A stretch of 64,000 nt of DNA from Chondrinema litorale (GCF_026250525.1 NZ_CP111048.1:124001-188000); one strand, 5' to 3'; shown: positions 7,663-17,937, numbered from the stretch's first letter. The notes: generated from the letters alone by a model not told the origin. Numbers and translations are program-made.

Positions 7663-10600
7663 ATGAATTTGAAATTAAACTATTTACGATTACTTAAAAT
7701 GCTTTCAAAATACACACTATACGGCATTTTAATGCAAACATGCTTTTATACATTTTTGTTAGCAGAAGATAGTGCGGCACAAAGAAAAAGCGTGAGAGAT
7801 GTTTACGTAACTGTAAACGATTCATACAATTCGGTCAACGAAGTTTTTAAAACTATCGAGAGCCAGACCGATTTTGAGTTTGCATATTCTAAGAGATACA
7901 TTCCTAGAACCAAGAATATTTCTTTAACCTCTGGAAAGAGAGTTGTAAAGGAGGTATTGTTGGAAATCTCAAGAGAATGCCGATTAAAATTTAAGCAGGT
8001 TAATAACAGTATTTCTGTTAATATTTTGCCGGGCGACTTATACAACAATACGGGTATAGTAGAAATTGTTCAGCCGAGAGTTGTTACCGGAACCGTTACA
8101 AGTGAAGAAGACGGTTTAGGTTTACCAGGTGTGAACATTTTGATAAAAGGCACCAACAATGGTACAATCACAGATGTAGATGGTAAATATAGATTAGAGA
8201 TTCCGGGTGACGATGCTATTTTGGTTTTCAGTTCAATTGGGTTTCAGTCTCAAGAGATTGCAGTTGCTAACCAAAGTGACATTAGCGTTGGTATGGCAGC
8301 AGATATACAATCACTCGAAGAAATAATTGTAGTAGGTTATGGCACTCAAAAGAAAGAATCTTTAACTGGTGCTATTAGCAACATACAGAGTAAAGATTTA
8401 GAAAGAGTACACTCAGCAACAACCAGTGGTATGCTTGCAGGTAAAATGGCAGGTGTGTCTTTCAGACAACCAGATGGTAGACCGGGTCAAGGTGCTTGGT
8501 TGCAAATTAGAAATATGGGAACACCATTATTCGTAATCGATGGTATCCAAAAAGATGAAGGTCAATTTAATAACATAGCTCCTCAAGACATTGAAAGTAT
8601 TACTATTCTAAAAGATGCATCAGCAGCAATTTATGGTGTAAGAGCAGCAAATGGGGTAGTAGTAGTTACAACCAAAAAAGGTAGTACCAATCAAAAAAGT
8701 ACAGTAAATGTAAACACTTACTATGGTGTGCAAAACTGGTCTAGATTTCCAAAAGGTGTAGATGCTTACAACTGGATGGTTGCAAAAGCAGAAGCAGAAA
8801 TGAATTTGGGAGGTAACACCCCAATCACTTCTGAAGAACTTGAGAAGTGGAAAGCTGGAACAGAGCCCGGTTATCAATCATTTGACTGGTACGACTTTAT
8901 AGTGGGTAAAAATGCACCTCAGTCTTCTATTAATATAAATGCGAGTGGTGGTTCTGAAAATACAAACTACTACCTTTCGGTTTCGAGGTTTGATCAAGAC
9001 GCAGTATTCGACGATTTTACATTTAACAGAACTAACCTTCAGGCTAATGTAGATACCAAAATCGCGAAGAAACTAAAGATAGGTACTCAAATAAATGGTA
9101 GAATAGAAACCAGAGATAATCCAGGTGTACCGGGTTACGACGATTATTGGCAGCCAAGATTCGCTCTATTTAGAAACAGACCTACTGAGCGCCCATATGC
9201 GAATGACAATCCTGAGTATCCAAATCATATCAGTAACATCGAAACTAACTGGGCTTTGTTAAACAAAGAGATCACAGGTTGGTGGAGATCAGACTGGAGA
9301 GTGTTACAAACCAACTTTACAGGTGAGTACGAAATTTTGGATGGTCTTACAGCAAAAGGTATGTATTCTTACTACTTCGCAGATCAGCTAACCAATACAT
9401 TCGAGTATACTTATGATGTATTTACTTACGATCCGAACACAGATGTATATAACAGAACAGGTGGTAACGATAACCCATACAGAGACAGAACTCAAGAGAA
9501 AATTAACGAGCATGTAACTCAGTTTCAATTAGCTTATAACAATACTTTTGGAAAACATACCATTGGTGCTGTAGCAGTAGCAGAGAGTATTCAAAGAAGA
9601 ACTCAAAGAAACTTTTTGCACTCAGTTCCTCAAACCAACTATCTGGATCTTATCCAATTTGCAGATATGGATACTTATGATGATTCTGATTACGAAGAAG
9701 CAAGATTGGGTTATATCGGTAGAATCAATTACGATTATGATAGCAAATACTACTTCGAGGTTTCAGGTAGATACGATGGTTCATGGAAATTTGCTCCAGA
9801 CAAACGTTGGGGTTTCTTCCCATCAGTATCTGGTGGTTGGAGAATTTCGAGAGAAGACTTTTTTGATGTAAACTGGGTATCTAACTTAAAACTAAGAGCA
9901 TCTTACGGTGAACTAGGTGATGATAATGTAGGCATTGGTTCATTCGATTATATTCCAGGTTATAACTATGCAGTGTCTAAAGTAATACTTGATGGCAACG
10001 TAATTCCAGGTTCTGCAAACAGAGGAAAACCTATCGATAACATTTCTTGGTTTACTAGTACAATCCTAGACATCGGTTTCGATTTCTCTTTATTCGACGA
10101 CAAAATTACAGGTACAGTAGATTACTTTAAAAGAACTCGCGAAGGTTTAAGAGGAAGAAAATACGACGTAGTATTACCTGCTGAATTAGGTTATAGCTTA
10201 CCAGACGAAAACCTAAATAGCGATGCACAATTCGGTTACGAAGGTACTTTACGCTACACTTCATCAGTAAACGGATTAAAATATAGCATTGGTGGTAACA
10301 TCTCTTATGCAAGAAGTAAATTCCTTTCTTCTTACAAACCACGTTGGGGTAACTCTTGGGATCACTACAGAAACTCTCAAGAAGACAGATATCAATATAC
10401 TTTCTGGGGATACGAAGTTACAGGTCAGTTCCAATCTCAAGAAGAGATCAACAACTATCCTATAAACATCGACAATGAAGGTAACAAAACATTATTACCG
10501 GGTGACTTTATCTACAAAGATATTAACAACGATGGCAAAATTGATGGCTTCGATCAAAGACCAATCGGTTACGGAACAGGTAGAAACCCAATTGTAAACT

Positions 10601-11097
10601 TTGGTATCAACCTTTCATTAGAATACAAAGGTTTCGATTTTACTGCTGATTTCTCTGGTGGTACTATGTACGGTTACAACCAAAACTGGGAAATGCGTTG
10701 GCCATTCCAAAATGGTGGAAACTTACTTTCTACCATGTATGATGACAGATGGCACAGAGCAGATCTTTACGATCTAAACAGTGAGTGGATTCCAGGAGCA
10801 AATCCGGCATTAAGATTTAACACTGGCTGGCACAGTAACTATAACAAAAACTCAACATGGTGGATGGTTAACATCACTTACTTGAGAATGAGAACTATGG
10901 AATTAGGTTACACAATTCCTACTACACTTACTCAAAAAATCAAATTGCAGAAAGCAAGAGTTTATGTGAACACTTACAATTTATTCTCTATCGATAATGT
11001 ACACCAATTGGGAATCGACCCTGAAGTTGCAGATGAGAATGGTCTTCAGTATCCGCAGAATAAATTATTTAACCTTGGTGTGAATCTAACTTTCTAA
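7663..11097 (+). CDS. SusC/RagA-type TonB-dependent transporter with STN signalling domain
   Basis: The 1144-residue outer-membrane protein has a signal peptide (cleavage near LLAEDSAAQ), an STN domain at about 45-120 (VNEVFKTIESQTDFEFAYS), a carboxypeptidase-regulatory-like domain (about 138-215, GTVTSEEDGLGLPGVNILIK), a plug (about 225-340, with VVGYGTQKKESLTGAIS and SITILKDASAAIYG) and a long 22-strand-type beta-barrel ending in NLGVNLTF with a C-terminal Phe. It would import oligosaccharides across the outer membrane, energised by TonB. The STN domain is the part that contacts FecR, whose gene is directly upstream. The paired SusD gene starts 11 nt after its stop. Confidence 0.96.
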   Translation: MNLKLNYLRLLKMLSKYTLYGILMQTCFYTFLLAEDSAAQRKSVRDVYVTVNDSYNSVNEVFKTIESQTDFEFAYSKRYIPRTKNISLTSGKRVVKEVLLEISRECRLKFKQVNNSISVNILPGDLYNNTGIVEIVQPRVVTGTVTSEEDGLGLPGVNILIKGTNNGTITDVDGKYRLEIPGDDAILVFSSIGFQSQEIAVANQSDISVGMAADIQSLEEIIVVGYGTQKKESLTGAISNIQSKDLERVHSATTSGMLAGKMAGVSFRQPDGRPGQGAWLQIRNMGTPLFVIDGIQKDEGQFNNIAPQDIESITILKDASAAIYGVRAANGVVVVTTKKGSTNQKSTVNVNTYYGVQNWSRFPKGVDAYNWMVAKAEAEMNLGGNTPITSEELEKWKAGTEPGYQSFDWYDFIVGKNAPQSSININASGGSENTNYYLSVSRFDQDAVFDDFTFNRTNLQANVDTKIAKKLKIGTQINGRIETRDNPGVPGYDDYWQPRFALFRNRPTERPYANDNPEYPNHISNIETNWALLNKEITGWWRSDWRVLQTNFTGEYEILDGLTAKGMYSYYFADQLTNTFEYTYDVFTYDPNTDVYNRTGGNDNPYRDRTQEKINEHVTQFQLAYNNTFGKHTIGAVAVAESIQRRTQRNFLHSVPQTNYLDLIQFADMDTYDDSDYEEARLGYIGRINYDYDSKYYFEVSGRYDGSWKFAPDKRWGFFPSVSGGWRISREDFFDVNWVSNLKLRASYGELGDDNVGIGSFDYIPGYNYAVSKVILDGNVIPGSANRGKPIDNISWFTSTILDIGFDFSLFDDKITGTVDYFKRTREGLRGRKYDVVLPAELGYSLPDENLNSDAQFGYEGTLRYTSSVNGLKYSIGGNISYARSKFLSSYKPRWGNSWDHYRNSQEDRYQYTFWGYEVTGQFQSQEEINNYPINIDNEGNKTLLPGDFIYKDINNDGKIDGFDQRPIGYGTGRNPIVNFGINLSLEYKGFDFTADFSGGTMYGYNQNWEMRWPFQNGGNLLSTMYDDRWHRADLYDLNSEWIPGANPALRFNTGWHSNYNKNSTWWMVNITYLRMRTMELGYTIPTTLTQKIKLQKARVYVNTYNLFSIDNVHQLGIDPEVADENGLQYPQNKLFNLGVNLTF

Positions 11098-11108
11098 ACA
11101 AATTGAAA

Positions 11109-12977
11109 ATGAAAAAGTATTTAATAGCATTAATATTCATGATGTCACTTACAGTTGCTTGTGAGGATGACTTCTTAGACAGAGAACCCACCAACATCCT
11201 TTTAGATGATCAGGTTTGGTCAGACGACGGATTGGTTTTATCGGTACTTGCTGATTTATATAACAGATATTACGATTTTCAACAATTAGAAAACTGGTCT
11301 GGATTTGCAGAGTTCGACGAGGCTTTTGCTTCTCAGTTCGGTCAATACTGGCGCCACCAATTCCAAGATTACGGTTACGATGCTTGGGGAGTTTGGGATT
11401 ACAACTACATCCGCGATTTAAACCTGTTTATTCAACAAGGAGAACAAACTACAGAGTTGGATGAAAGCAGCAGAGTAAGATTTTTAGCAGAAGCTAGATT
11501 TTTAAGAGCTGCATTGTATTTCGAGCATGTAAAAAGAATGGGTGGTGTTCCGCTAATCTTAGAACCACTAGAGTACGATTTTAGTGGAGATCCAACTTAC
11601 TTACAGTATCCAAGAAGCAAAGAGCATGAGGTTTACGATTTTGTGATTAGCGAGTTAGAGGCAATCAAAAATGATTTACCAAACAATGCTGATATTAAAT
11701 CTAGAGCAACTACTGGTTTGGCTTTAGCCATGAAATCTAGAGCAGCTTTATATGCTGGTTCAATTGCGAAATATGGTGCTACTACTCCTGAGGTTTCTAC
11801 ATCAGGTGGTGAGGTGGGAATTCCTGCAAGCATGGCAGATGGTTACTACCAAACTGCATTGGCAGCAGCTCAAGAATTAATAAACAGTGGTACTTATGCA
11901 CTTTACAATAAGAAAGACGATTTAGAAGAAAACTTTGCAAGTATTTTCTTAGATAAAGATGCGAACCCAGAAACAATCTTTGTAAAAGACTACAAAGAAA
12001 AAGGAAGAACTCACGGTTTCACAATCGAAGTAATACCAAGATCATTAAGAGAAGAAAACATCGCTGGTGGTAACTTAAATCCATCTTTAAACCTTGTTCA
12101 ATCTTTCGAATATTTAGACAATACTTTCGGTGAGATCGAAACAATGGATGGCGACGGAAACTACATCTACTACGATGATCCTGCTGAAGCATTTGCTGGT
12201 CGTGATGCACGCTTAGGTGGAACAATCATTTATCCTGGAACAACTTACAGAGGTAAAGATGTAGATATCTGGGCAGGTTATATCTTAGAAGACGGAAGTA
12301 CAATTTCTTCAGATCAATTAGGTGGTCAGGCAACATTACCGGGTAAATCGGTTTCTGAGCAAGTTGTTGGTTTTGATGGCCCAATCGATCAGTTAGAGTC
12401 TTCTGCTCAAGCAGGTTTTTATGTGAGAAAATACAACGATACAGATGTAGGATCAGGACAAAGAGGTACTGGTAGTGATGTTGCTTGGATCAGATATCGT
12501 TATGCAGAAGTTTTATTAAATGCTGCTGAAGCTGCTTTTGAATTAGGTCAAACTGATGTAGCACTTCCATACATCAACACAGTGCGCCAACGTGCTGGAT
12601 TCACTACAGAATTAACTGCTGCTGAGTTAGATTTCGACAGAATTGTTCACGAGAGAAAAGTGGAATTAGCTTTTGAAGGTCATACACTTTTCGATATGAA
12701 AAGATGGAGATTGGCTCATAAAGTTTGGGATGGCTCTTATGCAGAACTTACCGATAATCCGGGCGATGCAGATGCAGTAAGTACAAGAGTTTATGGTTTA
12801 TGGCCATACAAAGTGTACGATCCGGGTAATCCAGACGATGGGAAATGGATATTTAAAGAAGTACTACCAAGCGTGGTGAATAGTGCTCACAGGTTCCGTT
12901 TAGGAAATTACTATTCTTTCATTAATGATGGAATTAGAAATGCGAATCCTAAAATAGTAAGAAATCCAAATCAATAA
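11109..12977 (+). CDS. SusD/RagB-type glycan-binding lipoprotein
   Basis: The ATG at 11109 was chosen over the in-frame TTG at 11103. The product is about 622 residues. It begins with a lipoprotein signal MKKYLIALIFMMSLTVAC followed by EDDF, an acidic stretch that marks surface export in this phylum. The N-terminal FLDREPTNILLDDQVWSD and the later FLAEARFLRAALYFEHVKRMGGVPLI with ELAFEGHTLFDMKRWR are SusD hallmarks (TPR-like helices). SusD proteins form the lid over the SusC barrel and capture glycan. It is tightly linked to the upstream susC and followed by a DUF3823 lipoprotein. Confidence 0.95.
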   Translation: MKKYLIALIFMMSLTVACEDDFLDREPTNILLDDQVWSDDGLVLSVLADLYNRYYDFQQLENWSGFAEFDEAFASQFGQYWRHQFQDYGYDAWGVWDYNYIRDLNLFIQQGEQTTELDESSRVRFLAEARFLRAALYFEHVKRMGGVPLILEPLEYDFSGDPTYLQYPRSKEHEVYDFVISELEAIKNDLPNNADIKSRATTGLALAMKSRAALYAGSIAKYGATTPEVSTSGGEVGIPASMADGYYQTALAAAQELINSGTYALYNKKDDLEENFASIFLDKDANPETIFVKDYKEKGRTHGFTIEVIPRSLREENIAGGNLNPSLNLVQSFEYLDNTFGEIETMDGDGNYIYYDDPAEAFAGRDARLGGTIIYPGTTYRGKDVDIWAGYILEDGSTISSDQLGGQATLPGKSVSEQVVGFDGPIDQLESSAQAGFYVRKYNDTDVGSGQRGTGSDVAWIRYRYAEVLLNAAEAAFELGQTDVALPYINTVRQRAGFTTELTAAELDFDRIVHERKVELAFEGHTLFDMKRWRLAHKVWDGSYAELTDNPGDADAVSTRVYGLWPYKVYDPGNPDDGKWIFKEVLPSVVNSAHRFRLGNYYSFINDGIRNANPKIVRNPNQ

Positions 12978-13019
12978 TGCGGGGATGGCTAATTCGAAAA
13001 ACCTAAACAATTAAAAATT

Positions 13020-13718
13020 ATGAAACTGAAAATTCAATATATAATAGCGATCATTTCAATCATTTTCGCTTCTTGTGAATACGATAACTACGATGAGCCT
13101 GATACTTTCTTAAAAGGAAGAATTGTGTATCAGGGAGAGCCGATCAATGTAAGTTACAATGATGTGTACTTTCAGTTAATTGAGCCGGGTTGGCAACTTA
13201 CTTACCCAATCAATGTGGCAATAGATCAAGATGGTTCTTATTCTGCACTGCTTTTTAAAGCAGATTACAAATTGGTTTTACCAGATGGACAAGGACCATA
13301 CAAATCGCTTTTAAATGCAGAGTCTAATTCAGATTCACTAGATATAAATCTTAGTGGTACAACAGAATTCGATATTGAAGTACTTCCTTACTACATGGTG
13401 AAAAACACTGGTTTTTCAGTATCTGGTAAAACAGTAACTTCTACTTTCGGACTAGATAAAATCATTACTGGCGACGATGCCAAAGATGTAGAAAGAGTAA
13501 ACCTTTACATCAGTAAAACTGCTTTTGTTGATACAAGAACAAGTGTTTCTACTGCAGAAATTGGTGGTGGAGACATCGCAGATTTAAACAGCATCAGCAT
13601 GAGCACAGATATTCCAGACTTAGTACCAACACAGAACTATGTGTTTGCCAGAGTAGGAGTAAAGATCGCCGGTGTAGAAGACATGTTATTCTCTGATATT
13701 CAGAAAATAGAATTCTAA
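13020..13718 (+). CDS. DUF3823 surface lipoprotein (SusE/F-like position)
   Basis: The 232-residue protein has a lipoprotein signal ending IISIIFASC and then EYDNYDEPD, an acidic export signal. The body is predicted beta-rich (LKGRIVYQGEPINVSYNDVYFQL, then a second immunoglobulin-like half) and matches the DUF3823 family that usually follows SusD. Its job is probably glycan binding at the cell surface, though no binding residues can be named. It is the last gene before a strong terminator, closing the first transporter unit. Confidence 0.85.
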   Translation: MKLKIQYIIAIISIIFASCEYDNYDEPDTFLKGRIVYQGEPINVSYNDVYFQLIEPGWQLTYPINVAIDQDGSYSALLFKADYKLVLPDGQGPYKSLLNAESNSDSLDINLSGTTEFDIEVLPYYMVKNTGFSVSGKTVTSTFGLDKIITGDDAKDVERVNLYISKTAFVDTRTSVSTAEIGGGDIADLNSISMSTDIPDLVPTQNYVFARVGVKIAGVEDMLFSDIQKIEF

Positions 13719-13724
13719 ATGAAT

Positions 13725-13757
13725 AAGCCCTCCAATTGCGGGGGGCTTCCCATTTTT
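13725..13757 (+). terminator. Rho-independent terminator after the first SusCD unit
   Basis: A 9-bp GC-rich stem (13725-13733 and 13740-13748, one T-G pair, 6-nt loop AATTGC) is followed a few bases later by a run of six T. Confidence 0.85.
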
Positions 13758-13859
13758 TGCATATGTATTTTTTGGTGGAGGTGTTTGTTACTGCATAGCT
13801 AAAGTAACCACACCTTTACTTTATCTCTGATTAAAATTTAAACGCTAAATAGCATCCAA

Positions 13860-15698
13860 ATGAAAAAACAATTATCGATTCTTATTCTGCTTTTTGCATC
13901 TTTCTCACTATTCGGGCAAGATGGCGACTGGCAGCTTATCAAGGATAAAATTACTACAGAGTGGTCAGAAGAGGTAGATCCAGTAAATGTGCTACCCGAA
14001 TATCCAAGACCACAAATGAAAAGAGACAATTGGCAAAACCTAAATGGTTTGTGGGAATACGCCATAGTTTCTAAGAATGAATCAAAACCAACAAACTTCC
14101 AAGGTAAAATATTAGTGCCATTCGCAGTTGAATCAGCTTTATCAGGAGTAGGTAAAACACCAACCAAAGAAGATAACCTTTGGTACAAAACTTCTTTTAC
14201 TGTTTCTAAAAGTATGAAGAGAAAAAATGTAATTCTACATTTTGGTGCTGTTGACTGGGAAACTGAGATTTTTGTAAACGGCAAAAAAGTGGGTTCGCAC
14301 AAAGGCGGATTCGATCCGTTTAGCTTTGATATAACAACGTACATCACTAAGTCTGGCTCACAGGAGCTAACAGTAAAAGTTTGGGATCCAACAAGCGATG
14401 GACCACAGCCAAGAGGTAAGCAAGTAAACAGACCAGAAGGTATTTGGTATACGTCTGTAAGTGGTATCTGGCAAACAGTATGGTTAGAAGGTGTAGCTCC
14501 AACTTACATCAAAGACATTAAAAACACACCAAACATTTCTAACAACACCATTACTGTAGCAACTGATATTGCCAATGCACAAGCAGGAGATAATGTAAAA
14601 GTTACTGTACTAAATGGCGAAACAGAGTTATCAGCAAAAACAGTAGAAGCTGGGAAAGAGGTAGTAATTACAGTGACTAACCCAGAATTATGGACGCCAG
14701 ATAATCCACATCTTTATAACCTAAAGATTGAACTACTAAGAAAAGACAAATCGCTTGATGCAGTAGAAAGCTATTTTGCAATGCGTTCGATCACCAAGAA
14801 AAAAGACAATGAAGGTGTATACAGAATGATGTTGAACGACGAGTTTGTATTCCAGTATGGCCCGCTAGATCAAGGTTGGTGGCCTGATGGTCTATACACT
14901 GCGCCAACTGATGAGGCATTAAAGTTCGACATTGTTAAAACCAAAGAAATGGGCTTTAACATGATCAGAAAACACGTGAAAGTAGAGCCAGCTCGCTGGT
15001 ACTATTACTGCGATATGTTAGGTATGTTGGTTTGGCAAGATATGCCAAGCGGCGACCAAGGTTCAAGATGGAACAACAGACCGGGAATTACAGGAGCAGG
15101 TTACGACATGGATCGCTCAGCAGCATCAGAAGAAATTTACAGAACTGAGTGGGAGTCTATTATGGATGCACTTTACAACTTCCCAAGTATTGTGGTTTGG
15201 GTTCCATTTAATGAAGCATGGGGACAGTTTAAAACCAAAGAAATTGTAGAGTGGACTGCTAAGTTAGACCCAACAAGATTAGTGAACGAAGCAAGTGGTG
15301 GAAACTTCCATTACTCAGGCGATATCATCGACTTACACAACTATCCAGACCCAGCAATGCCAGACGCTAAAATATTTGGTGGAAAGCAAGTAGTTGTATT
15401 GGGTGAGTTTGGTGGATTAGGTTTACCGCTAGAAGGTCACATTTGGCAAGAAAAGGATAACTGGGGTTACAGAACTTTCAAAACCAAAGATGAACTTAAA
15501 AACAGATATGCAAAGCTTATGGAAGAATTGGCGAAACTAGTTCCAATGGGACTATCAGCCGCTGTATACACCCAAACAACAGACGTAGAAGGAGAAGTTA
15601 ACGGTTTGATGAGTTACGACAGAAAGGTAATTAAAATGCCTGAAAACTTCTTAAAAGACCTTCATAAGCAATTATATAAGCATAGAATAGACTTTTAA
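13860..15698 (+). CDS. Glycoside hydrolase family 2 enzyme
   Basis: The 612-residue protein has a signal peptide (MKKQLSILILLFASFSLFGQ). An N-terminal jelly-roll sugar-binding domain covers about 45-215 (PRPQMKRDNWQNLNGLWEYA, then WETEIFVNGKKVGSHKGGF), an immunoglobulin-like domain about 220-310, and a TIM barrel from about 330. The acid/base Glu is in VPFNEAWGQF (Glu452) and the nucleophile in VVLGEFGG (Glu516), both in the GH2 places. It is shorter than the 1000-residue LacZ type, like many Bacteroidota GH2 glycosidases. The exact sugar removed (galactoside, glucuronide, arabinoside) cannot be read from the sequence. It opens the hydrolase cluster behind the terminator at 13.7 kb. Confidence 0.93.
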   Translation: MKKQLSILILLFASFSLFGQDGDWQLIKDKITTEWSEEVDPVNVLPEYPRPQMKRDNWQNLNGLWEYAIVSKNESKPTNFQGKILVPFAVESALSGVGKTPTKEDNLWYKTSFTVSKSMKRKNVILHFGAVDWETEIFVNGKKVGSHKGGFDPFSFDITTYITKSGSQELTVKVWDPTSDGPQPRGKQVNRPEGIWYTSVSGIWQTVWLEGVAPTYIKDIKNTPNISNNTITVATDIANAQAGDNVKVTVLNGETELSAKTVEAGKEVVITVTNPELWTPDNPHLYNLKIELLRKDKSLDAVESYFAMRSITKKKDNEGVYRMMLNDEFVFQYGPLDQGWWPDGLYTAPTDEALKFDIVKTKEMGFNMIRKHVKVEPARWYYYCDMLGMLVWQDMPSGDQGSRWNNRPGITGAGYDMDRSAASEEIYRTEWESIMDALYNFPSIVVWVPFNEAWGQFKTKEIVEWTAKLDPTRLVNEASGGNFHYSGDIIDLHNYPDPAMPDAKIFGGKQVVVLGEFGGLGLPLEGHIWQEKDNWGYRTFKTKDELKNRYAKLMEELAKLVPMGLSAAVYTQTTDVEGEVNGLMSYDRKVIKMPENFLKDLHKQLYKHRIDF

Positions 15699-15725
15699 TC
15701 TAAAACAAGATACATCTCATAAAAG

Positions 15726-16814
15726 ATGACTAACAATAGCAATTTTCATTTTCATATTTTTTGCAGATTATTAACAGGTATTTTATCTGTTTGTATTTTA
15801 ATTGGTTGTAATTCTGATGATAGTATGGTATCCAATTCTCCTCTTGAAGAAGAGGTGGATACCATCTCCATCGGAGAGTTTAAAAACCCAGTTTTTCAGC
15901 CAGTTTTTGCAGACCCATCTGTTGTTAAAGGCGACGACGGTTACTTCTACGCCTATGCAACAGAAGACGATTGGGGAAAAGGAGATGTGCACTTAGTGCC
16001 CATTATCCGATCTACAGATTTAGTAAATTGGGATTATGTTACAGATGCTTTTGAAACAAAGCCAACTTGGAAAGATCATGGTTTTATTTGGGCACCAGAT
16101 GTAACCAAGGTCGATGGTAAATACTACATGTATTATTCTTATTCTTTGTGGGGAGATAGCGATCCGGGAGTGGGTTTGGCAATTAGCGACAAACCAGAAG
16201 GGCCATTTAAAGATCAAGGGAAACTGTTTATCAGTAGCGAAGTAGGAGTATCAAATTCAATTGACCCATTCTATATCGAAGACGATGGCAAAAAGTATCT
16301 TTTCTGGGGAAGTTTCCACGGTATTTATGGTATTCGCCTTACTGATGATGGCAAAGCGATAGAAGGAGAGAAGTTCCAAGTAGCAGGTGATTTTATGGAA
16401 GCGACCTACATTTATCCTAAAGATGGTTACTACTACTTATTCGGTTCGGCAGGAACTTGCTGCGATGGAGCCAATAGCACTTACAAAGTTGTAATTGGCA
16501 GGTCAGAAAATGTTGAAGGACCTTATGTGAGCAAAGAAGGAAACAGCTTTATCAATACCATGGGTAGTATTTTGTTAGATGCCAATGCTACTGGTGGCTA
16601 TGCAGGTCCGGGGCATAATGCCGAATTGATAACTGATGATGAAGGGAACGATTGGATATTGTATCATGCCATTAGCAAAACAGAACCTTATTTGCCTGCT
16701 GGTGCAACAAAAAGACCATTGATGTTGGAGAAGATTACTTGGAAAGATGGCTGGCCAACAATAAAAAATAATCAACCGGGAACAGGTGTACAGAATGCTC
16801 CGGTATTCGAATAA
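15726..16814 (+). CDS. Glycoside hydrolase family 43 lipoprotein (arabinanase/arabinofuranosidase type)
   Basis: The 362-residue protein has a lipoprotein signal with the lipid Cys in CILIGC and then NSDDS, so it is probably a cell-surface enzyme. The five-bladed propeller motifs are present: FADPSVVKGDDGYFYAYAT with the general-base Asp, IWAPDVTKVDGKYYMYYS, SIDPFYIEDDGKKYLFWGS with the pKa-modulating Asp, and MEATYIYPKDGYYYLFGS with the acid Glu. GH43 members of this shape cut alpha-1,5-arabinan or remove arabinofuranosyl groups. It starts 27 nt after the GH2 gene, and the next gene begins close to its end, so it sits inside an operon. Confidence 0.9.
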   Translation: MTNNSNFHFHIFCRLLTGILSVCILIGCNSDDSMVSNSPLEEEVDTISIGEFKNPVFQPVFADPSVVKGDDGYFYAYATEDDWGKGDVHLVPIIRSTDLVNWDYVTDAFETKPTWKDHGFIWAPDVTKVDGKYYMYYSYSLWGDSDPGVGLAISDKPEGPFKDQGKLFISSEVGVSNSIDPFYIEDDGKKYLFWGSFHGIYGIRLTDDGKAIEGEKFQVAGDFMEATYIYPKDGYYYLFGSAGTCCDGANSTYKVVIGRSENVEGPYVSKEGNSFINTMGSILLDANATGGYAGPGHNAELITDDEGNDWILYHAISKTEPYLPAGATKRPLMLEKITWKDGWPTIKNNQPGTGVQNAPVFE

Positions 16815-16848
16815 GTTTTACAAACCCTGTTTCAGAAAAACAGAACTG

Positions 16849-17892
16849 ATGAATAAAAACCTATTATTATTAAGTTTTTACTTTTTAATAAGTCTACTAC
16901 CAGTTGTTGTAAATGCGCAGCAAAACCAGAATCAACACAAGGCACCTGCTCCGCTATTTAGAGATCCAATCTACGATGGCGCAGCAGACCCAGTGTTGGT
17001 ATGGAACCGCGAAGAAAAAAAATGGTGGATGCTCTACACGCAGCGAAGAGCAAATGTTGATGCACAAGATGTGGCTTTTTGCTATGGTACTAAAATCGGA
17101 ATCGCTTGCTCAGACGACGAAGGGAAAAGTTGGTATTATCGCGGGGCACTCGATCTGGAATTCGAAAGAGGGATCAATACCTTTTGGGCACCAGATGTAG
17201 TTTACCACGATGGCACTTACCACATGTTTGTGTCTTACATCAAAGGAGTAAGAAATCATTGGAGTGGATTGGCAACTATGGCACATTACACCAGCAAAAA
17301 CCTGTGGGATTGGGAATTTCAAGATTTAGTGAAGCTTACTTCTGATAATGTAATCGATGCTACCTTATATCAAATGCCAGATGGTATATGGAAAATGTGG
17401 TTTAAAGATAGCACTAGAGGAAGTGTAACCATGCTTGCCGAAAGTTCCGATTTATTCAATTGGAAATTTGATGAAAAACCGGCAATTGGAGGCAAGGCAC
17501 ATGAAGGGCCGAAAGTATTTCACTTTCAAGATTATTACTGGATGTTAACTGATGAATGGGCAGGAATGAGGGTATACCGATCTAAAGATACTCAAAACTG
17601 GGAGAAACAAGGTATGATTCTCACAGATGCCAGTGCAAGGCCAGAAGATACACCAAGTGGCGCACATGGGGATGTTGTGGTACTCGGAGATAAAGCGTAT
17701 GTTTTCTATTTCACACATCCGGGTAGAGAAACCCATTTCGAAGGAAGTCTAAATGAGCATGGTGTTTTACCATATCCAAAAAGACGATCAAGCATTCAGG
17801 TAGCAGCACTGCAATTTACAGAAGGCACACTCAAATGCGATAGGAGTGATGATTTCAAATTCATCATGAGCAATCCTGAAGAATTGGAATAG
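16849..17892 (+). CDS. Secreted five-bladed beta-propeller glycoside hydrolase (GH43/GH32-like)
   Basis: The open frame reaches back to 16786 inside the GH43 gene, but the ATG at 16849 begins a clear signal peptide (MNKNLLLLSFYFLISLLPVVVNAQ) and is preferred; the product is about 347 residues. Propeller-type motifs recur: DGAADPVLVWNREEKKWWML, INTFWAPDVVYHDGTYHMFVS, IDATLYQMPDGIWKMWFK and AHEGPKVFHFQDYYWMLTDE, giving candidate Asp and Glu catalytic residues in the usual blades. It is related to GH43, GH32 and GH117 folds, but I cannot assign a family with certainty. It lies 34 nt after the GH43 lipoprotein and probably acts in the periplasm on released oligosaccharides. Confidence 0.8.
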   Translation: MNKNLLLLSFYFLISLLPVVVNAQQNQNQHKAPAPLFRDPIYDGAADPVLVWNREEKKWWMLYTQRRANVDAQDVAFCYGTKIGIACSDDEGKSWYYRGALDLEFERGINTFWAPDVVYHDGTYHMFVSYIKGVRNHWSGLATMAHYTSKNLWDWEFQDLVKLTSDNVIDATLYQMPDGIWKMWFKDSTRGSVTMLAESSDLFNWKFDEKPAIGGKAHEGPKVFHFQDYYWMLTDEWAGMRVYRSKDTQNWEKQGMILTDASARPEDTPSGAHGDVVVLGDKAYVFYFTHPGRETHFEGSLNEHGVLPYPKRRSSIQVAALQFTEGTLKCDRSDDFKFIMSNPEELE

Positions 17893-17937
17893 CAAAACAA
17901 CAGAAGCAAAACATTATTCATATTAAAATTTAAAAGA

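Noticed and set aside
16786..16848. Longer start of the second propeller hydrolase
   Set aside because: It overlaps the end of the GH43 gene, and the signal peptide begins at 16849.
17106..17345. Small open frames within the second propeller hydrolase gene
   Set aside because: They are other-frame shadows of a clearly coding gene with strong domain motifs.
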